From Tous-C4FEB sp044356555 (GTDB lineage: Bacteria; Verrucomicrobiota; Verrucomicrobiia; Opitutales; Opitutaceae), in NCBI GenBank assembly GCA_044356555.1, contig JBIKWB010000001.1, positions 186,001-250,000 on the forward strand: a stretch of 64,000 nucleotides of DNA, written 5' to 3'. Of this stretch, positions 58,602 through 64,000 are shown in pieces. The position numbers were made by a program, and so were the translations under genes. Each line of letters opens with the position of its first letter. Position 1 is the stretch's first letter. The notes under the pieces are model-generated. The model worked only from the letters and a program-made list of their open reading frames with translations, was not told the DNA's origin and did not search any database.

Positions 58602-60011
58602 GAAGAACGTGTAATATTTGTTCTCCGCGAGGCGCTGGATCAGCAGCGCGAGCTCCATGGCGTGGTAGTCGCCCCACATCGAGGACTCTCCGCAGGGCAC
58701 TTTTTGGCCTTTCGGAATGTGGTCCCAGCCATTGGGGCGGTGATAGACGCTGTGGAGCAGGAGGCCCTGGTGCTTTTTGTCGGTCGAGAGATAGGGCTCG
58801 GCGAAAAGCGTGTCGGCGATGGTGAGCCCGGCCTGGAAATACTTTTTGCCGGCGGCCTTCTCGCCGTTGGCGTCGAGCCAGCGACCGAGGCGGAGCATGC
58901 CTTGCGCGGCGATGGCGGCGGCGGAGCTGTCGACGGGCTCGTGAGCGTTGAACGGATCGGCGGCGCGTTTCGTGAAGTCGCCGAGCTTATGCGTGTTGAG
59001 CGCGGCGCTGTCCCAATACGGGATGCCGTCTTTCGCGGAGTAGCCGTCGATGTAGTAGTCGCTCGTGGCCTTCGCCGTTTCGAGAAACAGATCGGTCACC
59101 GCGCGGCGGCCGCCCACGGCGTCGAGGTCGGTGCCTTTGACGGTGTCGAGGAACTCAAGCTGCTCGGCGTAACCGGTGATGATCCAGGCGGCACCGCGCG
59201 TCCAGGTCGTGAACGGGGAGTAGCCTTGCTGCGAACTGGGGCAGCGGAACTGGCCGTCGTTGCGGTTGAACACGCTTTCATGCGCGACGCGGCCCCGCAC
59301 GTCGTAGCTGTCGCGGCCCTGACCGAAGAACACATTGAAACGCGCGGTCGTGGCGGCGTGCTCGATGGCGCGATGCAAAAGATTCGTCGGCTTGTCGCCC
59401 TCACCCATGAGGACGTGGCCGAGTTGATGGGCGACCACGAGCGACCGCATCGAGCGGATGGTGTCGGCAAAGAGCGATTGCGGGCCGTTGAACGAATAGA
59501 CATATCCGCTCGGCGCGACGCCGGCGGCGCCCGGGACGGGCGACCACGGTTGTTTATATTGGGTGGTGGCGTAGCGCGCGGCTTGGACGGCGCCCGAGGT
59601 CTTGAGCGCCACCTCGGTGTAGTCGAGTTCGGCTTGGTTGAAGCGGGTTTTCCCCTCGAGCATGAGCCGGCGTTGGTTGCCGTAGGTGGAGACGTTGTTG
59701 AACCCGTGGTCGTGCACGCCGACGTGTGAGACGTGCGAGGCCATGTGGCGCACGGTTTTCACGCGCCCGCGCTCGAGCATCGCGGTGTCGCCGGTGGCGT
59801 CGTAGTGGAGGAACGCCATGCCGAATTGGAAGCCTTGGGTCCACTCGGTCCAACCGCGCGAGCTGTATTTGCCCGCGACGGTGAAGACCGGCGTGCCCTT
59901 GCTCGGGTCCCAGGCGGCGTCGAGGGCGCGGATTTTTTCGCCGGCGAGTTCGAACACGCGGGCAGTTTTCTTCGAGAGTTTGGCCGGGGTGAGGGAGGCG
60001 TTGATTTTCAT
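58599..60011 (-). CDS. GH88/GH105-like unsaturated uronyl hydrolase family protein
   Basis: A 470-residue (alpha/alpha)6-barrel protein. Diagnostic segments: SRGWTEWTQGFQFGMAFLHYDATGD, VGVHDHGFNNVSTYGN (an Asp in the active site), and FTTWTRGAAWIITGYAEQLEF, all typical of glycoside hydrolase family 88 enzymes that remove unsaturated uronic acids from oligosaccharides left by lyases. No signal peptide is evident in the ATG-60011 form; in-frame starts at 60023 and further upstream exist. It stands alone, with no lyase gene nearby. Confidence 0.78.
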   Translation of the reverse strand: MKINASLTPAKLSKKTARVFELAGEKIRALDAAWDPSKGTPVFTVAGKYSSRGWTEWTQGFQFGMAFLHYDATGDTAMLERGRVKTVRHMASHVSHVGVHDHGFNNVSTYGNQRRLMLEGKTRFNQAELDYTEVALKTSGAVQAARYATTQYKQPWSPVPGAAGVAPSGYVYSFNGPQSLFADTIRSMRSLVVAHQLGHVLMGEGDKPTNLLHRAIEHAATTARFNVFFGQGRDSYDVRGRVAHESVFNRNDGQFRCPSSQQGYSPFTTWTRGAAWIITGYAEQLEFLDTVKGTDLDAVGGRRAVTDLFLETAKATSDYYIDGYSAKDGIPYWDSAALNTHKLGDFTKRAADPFNAHEPVDSSAAAIAAQGMLRLGRWLDANGEKAAGKKYFQAGLTIADTLFAEPYLSTDKKHQGLLLHSVYHRPNGWDHIPKGQKVPCGESSMWGDYHAMELALLIQRLAENKYYTFF

Positions 60012-60116
60012 GAAGGAAGACATGCAAGAAACCATGAACCGGGCCGACTGCACGAATGTTTTTTCCCTTCCGCGCCGAGCTTGCAGGTCCGGGTGCGTCG
60101 GAGTGAGCATCCGGCC

Positions 60117-60698
60117 ATGCCTTCGCTGCTCGAAGAGTTTGTCCGAGCGTTTATTCCGCTTTTTGTCGCGATCGACCCGATCGGTTTGGCGGCCGTGTTT
60201 TTGGCGTTGGGGCAGGGCACGCCGCCGGATTTGCGCCGGCGGATCGCGCGTCAGGCCACGTGGACCGGGGGCGGGGTGGCGCTGCTCTTTCTGTTTTTAG
60301 GCCAGTCGATCTTTGCCGCGATCGGCATCACCACGAGCGATTTTCAAATCGCGGGAGGGCTCATTCTGTTTATCCTCGCGGCGCGCGATCTCCTTCATTC
60401 GGCGGCCGAGGCGCCGCCGAAGCTCGCCGACGATTTTGGGGTGGTTCCGCTGGGAATGCCGCTGATTGCCGGCCCGGCCTCGATCACCACGCTCATCGTT
60501 ATCGCGCAGTCGGTGGGTTACCTGATCGCGCTCGCGGCGCTCGCGGCAAATCTGCTGCTGGTGGTGTTGGCCTTCGCCTACAGCGACCGGCTTGAAAAAA
60601 TGATCGGCGCGACGGGTCTGCGGGCGATTTCCAAAATCATCTCCATGCTGCTCGCCGCCATTGCGGTGAACATGATCCGCAAAGGCTGGGCCGGTTAA
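60117..60698 (+). CDS. MarC family membrane protein
   Basis: A 193-residue integral membrane protein with six helices. FVAIDPIGLAAVFLAL near the start and DDFGVVPLGMPLIAGPASITTLIVIAQ in the middle are MarC/UPF0056 motifs. MarC has no proven drug-resistance function. The ATG at 60117 is used; the frame runs much further upstream. It is divergent from the GH88-like gene and convergent with cstA, whose stop overlaps by four bases. Confidence 0.88.
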   Translation: MPSLLEEFVRAFIPLFVAIDPIGLAAVFLALGQGTPPDLRRRIARQATWTGGGVALLFLFLGQSIFAAIGITTSDFQIAGGLILFILAARDLLHSAAEAPPKLADDFGVVPLGMPLIAGPASITTLIVIAQSVGYLIALAALAANLLLVVLAFAYSDRLEKMIGATGLRAISKIISMLLAAIAVNMIRKGWAG

Positions 60699-62425
60699 GC
60701 GGCCGCCGGAATTCGCGTCAGGCTGCGGCGCAGCACCAAGGTTTCGATCACGAGCCAGCTGGCCAGGATGATCAGCAACACCGCGATGCCCGCCTCAACA
60801 TGGTGCACCACGGCGATCGGGGCGGTGCCGTTGATGCGCCCGAGGTGGGTCTTCAACATCAGGGCGAGGCTCCAGAGTGACATGGTGAGCATCAGTCCCG
60901 CCGGCACCAACGTGAACCAAGCCCCGCGACCTCTCCGGTAAAGCCAGACGGTGAGGCCGAGCAAGGTGAGGGCCGCAAGCAGTTGGTTGGAAGAACCGAA
61001 AAGTCCCCAGAAAACGCGCCAGAGCGGTAGAACTTGGCCGTTGACCTCGGCGGGCGGCAGGAGCGCAAGCACGAGTGGCCCCGCCAAAGTCAGGCCGGTC
61101 GCGATCAGCGCTTTGCCCTGACCGGTCCAGCCCAGCAATTCCATCAAGACATAGCGCGCCAGCCGCGTGCAGGCGTCGAGGGTGTCAAAAATGAACGTCG
61201 CGAAGCAGAGCAGGGCGAAGCCGTGGGCGATATTGACGGGCAGCAGGCCGAAACTTGCATGATGCAGGAAGAGCGCGACACCGTTGGCAAAAATTGCGTC
61301 AGGCCGGCCCGAAGGAGCGGCCAAGATCATGACCGCGGCGAGGCTGATGCAGGCGAAAAACGCTTCCAGCAGCATCCCGCCATAGGCCACGGGCCGGGCG
61401 TCGGCAAAGCGGTTGAGTTGTTTCGCGGTCGTGCCGCTGGCGACGATCGCGTGAAACCCCGAGCACGCCCCGCAGGCGATCGTGATAAACAAAATCGGAA
61501 ACAGCGGCGGCAGCGTCTCGCCGGGAGTGAAGAGCGGCCCGGAACCCCATGCCGGCGCGTTGATGGCGAGGTCACCGCTCAATCCGCCCACGATCACACC
61601 GACCACTCCGGCCACGGCGATGATGTAGAGAAAATATCCGCCCAGCGCGCCGCGCGGTTGCATCAACAGCCACATGGGTGCGATCGCCGCGAAGAAACAG
61701 TAAGTGAGCAAAATCACGTTCCACGCGGACATGGTGCGCATGCCCTCGGGCAACAGCGGGGCGAGGTCGAGCGGCAGCATCGGCCCGATCGCGATCGCGC
61801 CCAACACGAGCGGCAGGAACACCGCCTGCGCCCGGCCCTGGCTCCAGTTGCGTTTGCGCATCAGCCAACCCATCGCGAGGGCGAGGCCGAGGTATAACAA
61901 CGATGAGGTCACGACGGCAGGTCCCGGGGCCTCGCCTTGATTGGGGGCTGCCGCTTGGGTGAACGCCCCCGCGGTCACATCGGCAAAGGCTACGATCACG
62001 TAGACCAACGAAATCCAAACGAACGCCAGAAATAACAGGTGGCAGCGCCGGTTCATGTGTTGCCGCACCACTTCGGCGATGGATTTTCCGCTGTGCCGCA
62101 CCGAGGCGACGAGCGTGAAAAAATCGTGCACGCCGCCGATGAAGATCGAGCCCAGAATGATCCAAATCCACGCCGGCAGCCACCCGAACAACGTCGCGGC
62201 CAAAATCGGACCGACAATCGGACCGGCGGCGGCGATCGCGGAAAAGTGCTGCGGCAACAACCAACTCCAACGGGCCGGCTCGTAGTCGAGGCCGTCGCGC
62301 TGGGTATGGGCCGGCGTCGGGGATTCGTCGCCGATCCCGGCGGCCTTGAAAAGCAACCGGCCCATCCAGCGATAGGCGAGGCCGAGAATCACCGCCGAAA
62401 CGGCGAGAAAAAGAATGAGCGACAT
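60695..62425 (-). CDS. cstA: Carbon starvation protein A family transporter
   Basis: A 576-residue inner-membrane protein with about 16 helices. The first ATG-preceded helix is MSLILFLAVSAVILGLAYRWMGRLLF; FSAIAAAGPIVGPILAATLFGWLPAWIWIILGSIFIGGVHDFFTL and ACGACSGFHAIVASGTTAKQLN are CstA hallmarks. Members import pyruvate or peptides. It starts at an ATG at 62425, directly after a tandem copy of the GGGGCAGGGGAG repeat; the frame runs to 62584. It is convergent with marC. Confidence 0.92.
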   Translation of the reverse strand: MSLILFLAVSAVILGLAYRWMGRLLFKAAGIGDESPTPAHTQRDGLDYEPARWSWLLPQHFSAIAAAGPIVGPILAATLFGWLPAWIWIILGSIFIGGVHDFFTLVASVRHSGKSIAEVVRQHMNRRCHLLFLAFVWISLVYVIVAFADVTAGAFTQAAAPNQGEAPGPAVVTSSLLYLGLALAMGWLMRKRNWSQGRAQAVFLPLVLGAIAIGPMLPLDLAPLLPEGMRTMSAWNVILLTYCFFAAIAPMWLLMQPRGALGGYFLYIIAVAGVVGVIVGGLSGDLAINAPAWGSGPLFTPGETLPPLFPILFITIACGACSGFHAIVASGTTAKQLNRFADARPVAYGGMLLEAFFACISLAAVMILAAPSGRPDAIFANGVALFLHHASFGLLPVNIAHGFALLCFATFIFDTLDACTRLARYVLMELLGWTGQGKALIATGLTLAGPLVLALLPPAEVNGQVLPLWRVFWGLFGSSNQLLAALTLLGLTVWLYRRGRGAWFTLVPAGLMLTMSLWSLALMLKTHLGRINGTAPIAVVHHVEAGIAVLLIILASWLVIETLVLRRSLTRIPAAA

Positions 62426-62426
62426 A

Positions 62427-62456
62427 GGGGCAGGGGAGGAGGGGCAGGGGAGGGGG
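62427..62456. repeat. Tandem C-rich repeat with G-quadruplex potential before cstA
   Basis: Two tandem copies of GGGGCAGGGGAG plus a G-run give five runs of at least four G on the plus strand (62427-30, 62433-36, 62441-44, 62447-50, 62452-56). The cstA ATG follows immediately on the minus strand, whose mRNA leader is therefore C-rich, so the possible quadruplex forms in the template-side DNA. Confidence 0.6.
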
Positions 62457-62549
62457 AGCGACCGAAGTAAGGCCGTCCATCGGGGCGGATGATTCGCGTT
62501 TCGGCAAGAGTGCTGTGGCGCGGAGCAGGTTCGTGGTGACGACGGCCGT

Positions 62550-63416
62550 TTAACCAGCCCCGCCGCGTTGCCGCACCGCTTCAAACAGCGTGATGATCGT
62601 CGCCATCGCGACGTTCAACGAATCCGCCTGACCCGCCATCGGGATGCGCACCGGCGTATCGCAGTTTTCCAGCCAAAATTTGCTTAGCCCGTATTGCTCG
62701 CTGCCCATCACCACCGCGAGCGGCCCGCGCAGATCGACCGCCGAGTAGATTTTCTCCGCCGCCGGCGTTGTCGCCACGGAACGCACTCCCTTTTCCCGCA
62801 ACCACGCGTGCACCCGCGTGCTTTCTTCGACGACCAACGGCACGGAAAACAACACGCCGGTCGAGGCCCGCACCACATTGGGGTTAAAAATATCCGTCAC
62901 CGGGTCGCACACGATCACCGCGTCGCATCCCGCGGCATCCGCGCTGCGCAGAATCGTTCCCAGATTGCCCGGCTTCTCGATTGCCTCGACGACGAGCAAA
63001 AACGGGGCCTTGGCGGTTTTCCCCGCAGGACCGCCCGCCGCTCGGTCTCTCTCGGCTCCAAACAGATGATCCAAATCGCCGAGCGCCCGCCGCCATTGCG
63101 GCGCCACCGCCAGCAAGCCATCCGGCCGCTCGCGATACGCGACTTTGGCGAAGACATCCTTCGTCAATTCGCACGCCGTCGCCCCCGCGGCCTGGGCTTG
63201 GGCGATCAACGCCGGTTCGTTTTCACCCAGAAACCAGTCGGGCGAAAAATAGATTTCCTGCAAGGCGACGCCCTTCTCCAGCGCCCGCCGAATCTCCCGA
63301 TAGCCTTCGACCAAAAACACCCCGGCCTCATCGCGCGGCCGTCGGTCGCGCAACTTCACGAGCTGCTTTACGCGCGGATTCTGAAGACTGGTGATTTTTT
63401 CGATCGTTGGGCCCAC
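62550..63416 (-). CDS. TrmH/SpoU family RNA 2'-O-methyltransferase
   Basis: A 288-residue RNA methyltransferase. ITSLQNPRVKQLVKLRDRRPRDEAGVFLVEG is the N-terminal substrate-binding domain of TrmH/RlmB proteins; LLVVEAIEKPGNLGTILRSADAAG and GSEQYGLSKFWLEN with RIPMAGQADSLNVAMA are the SPOUT knot motifs. It methylates a 2'-OH in rRNA or tRNA. The only start I see is GTG at 63416, inside a dispersed repeat, because an in-frame stop (TAA) lies two codons upstream. Confidence 0.9.
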   Translation of the reverse strand: MGPTIEKITSLQNPRVKQLVKLRDRRPRDEAGVFLVEGYREIRRALEKGVALQEIYFSPDWFLGENEPALIAQAQAAGATACELTKDVFAKVAYRERPDGLLAVAPQWRRALGDLDHLFGAERDRAAGGPAGKTAKAPFLLVVEAIEKPGNLGTILRSADAAGCDAVIVCDPVTDIFNPNVVRASTGVLFSVPLVVEESTRVHAWLREKGVRSVATTPAAEKIYSAVDLRGPLAVVMGSEQYGLSKFWLENCDTPVRIPMAGQADSLNVAMATIITLFEAVRQRGGAG

Positions 63417-63446
63417 GGATTACACGGAACACACGGAATCGGAAAA
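63411..63446 (-). repeat. Dispersed repeat, copy B, at the TrmH-family gene start
   Basis: On the minus strand: TTCCG-ATTCCGTGTGTTCCGT-GTAATCC-GTGGGC. It holds the identical core TTCCGTGTGTTCCGT as copies A and C, and its last GTG is the start codon of the TrmH-family gene at 63416. Confidence 0.75.
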
Positions 63447-63469
63447 AATACAGAATCCTTTTCTTGGTC

Positions 63470-63505
63470 TCGTCGGTTTCCGTGTATTCCGTGTGTTCCG
63501 TGGGC
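63470..63505 (+). repeat. Dispersed repeat, copy C, at the RlmD-type gene start
   Basis: TTTCCGTGTATTCCGTGTGTTCCGTGGGC, with the core TTCCGTGTGTTCCGT at 63487-63501. It is the exact inverse of copy B's core (63424-63438), so B and C form the two arms of an inverted repeat around 48 bases. The last GTG is the start of the next gene. Confidence 0.75.
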
Positions 63506-64000
63506 AAGAAATCCAAATCCAACGACCTCCCGTTCCCGTATCACACCGAACTCGAACTCGAGATCGTCACGCTCACCAACCACGGCGTCGGCCTCGCCCG
63601 CGTCCCGCTTCCGGCCCAACCCGGCACCCAACTCCCGCAATCCGAAACTGCGCCCGTCGCGGGCTCTTGGGTGGTCATGATCCCGTTCTGCCTTCCCGGC
63701 GAACGCGTTCGCGCCCGCATTTTTCGTAACCATAAAAACTACTCCGAGGCCGATCTCGTATCCGTCCTGACCCCGTCACCCCACCGCATCGCGCCCGTTT
63801 GCCCGCTGTTTGCCCGCTGCGGCGGCTGCCAATACCAACACTTCGCTTACTCCGAACAACTCGTTTGGAAACAACGTCAGGTCGCCGAGCTCCTTCAGCA
63901 CATGGCCGGCGTCATTTACGCGGTAAACCCCGTCATCGGCTCGCCCAAACCCTACGGCTACCGCTCGAAGATTACCCCGCATTTTAATCCGCCGCGCGAC
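63500..64000 (+). CDS. RlmD/RumA-type 23S rRNA (uracil-5-)-methyltransferase, 5' part
   Basis: The first 167 codons of a gene running off the right edge. The beginning is a TRAM domain (YHTELELEIVTLTNHGVGLARV), then CPLFARCGGCQYQH (Cys101, Cys107, Cys110), the iron-sulfur cluster site of RlmD and RlmC/RumA enzymes; SKITPHFN follows. Such enzymes make m5U in 23S rRNA. The GTG at 63500 is used; two more in-frame GTGs (63491, 63482) lie further upstream in the same repeat. No ATG exists near the TRAM start. Confidence 0.85.
   Translation, partial: MGKKSKSNDLPFPYHTELELEIVTLTNHGVGLARVPLPAQPGTQLPQSETAPVAGSWVVMIPFCLPGERVRARIFRNHKNYSEADLVSVLTPSPHRIAPVCPLFARCGGCQYQHFAYSEQLVWKQRQVAELLQHMAGVIYAVNPVIGSPKPYGYRSKITPHFNPPRD

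Overview
The window is a high-GC bacterial chromosome segment with dense, mostly housekeeping gene content. Gene families and recognisable proteins point to the Verrucomicrobiota, most likely Opitutales/Opitutaceae. The signs are ThuA and xylose-isomerase-type TIM-barrel enzymes, Tat-exported carbohydrate enzymes with GMC dehydrogenases, OleC/OleD, a compact atp operon, few Shine-Dalgarno sequences and several GTG starts. This placement is inference; there is no rRNA gene or tRNA gene here to confirm it.

Layout. (1) 0.2-9.6 kb: a UDP-glucuronate epimerase-like enzyme and a DUF486 protein, a ThuA/sugar-epimerase pair on the minus strand, then a plus-strand string of small unknown ORFs. These are followed by a cytochrome c lipoprotein, an archaeo-eukaryotic-primase-like protein and a translationally overlapping Endonuclease IV-fold protein. 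A VTT membrane protein and a mutarotase-like protein follow. (2) 9.6-19.3 kb: a palindromic insertion element, a Tat-exported GMC oxidoreductase with its small subunit, a TIM-barrel hydrolase-like protein, a cysteine-cluster protein, DUF4202, a phosphodiesterase, a type II NADH dehydrogenase with a C-terminal cyclic-nucleotide-type domain, a GNAT protein and a TonB-like exported protein. (3) 19.4-22.5 kb: DUF2007, a remnant of threonine ammonia-lyase, a RelE-like ORF overlapping pssA, then dnaN; this part is visibly less GC-rich. (4) 22.5-30.4 kb: lipoate ligase, RmlD-like reductase, SixA, a sensor kinase with a degenerate receiver, pdxH, a TauE/SafE permease and an M20 peptidase. (5) 30.4-43 kb: oleC-oleD-yhhQ, a lipoprotein, RNase D, an HDAC-like deacetylase, queC-queE, ExoD, TerC, and a Fur-box-preceded feoA-feoA-feoB-feoX operon. 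(6) 43-50 kb: the complete atpBEFHAGDC operon with promoter and terminator. (7) 50-54 kb: mnmE-mnmG-trmB. (8) 54-64 kb: an ABC exporter with adaptor, a GH88-like enzyme, MarC, CstA, a TrmH-family methyltransferase and the 5' part of an RlmD-type methyltransferase.

Themes. tRNA/rRNA modification is rich: MnmE, MnmG, TrmB, the queuosine genes QueC and QueE with the transporter YhhQ, a TrmH-family enzyme and an RlmD-type enzyme. Membrane-lipid and olefin chemistry (PssA, OleC, OleD), ferrous iron uptake and sugar catabolism are the other groups.

Most unusual observations: (a) three genes (oleD, the TrmH-family gene, the RlmD-type gene) whose only plausible start codons, all GTG followed by GGC, lie inside copies of one dispersed repeat; (b) the coupled primase-like/EndoIV-like pair with competing hairpins in its leader; (c) a decayed ilvA fragment hidden in an intergenic gap; (d) a palindromic element bracketed by a 13-bp direct repeat; (e) a C-rich 16-mer that occurs at gene edges and inside mnmG.
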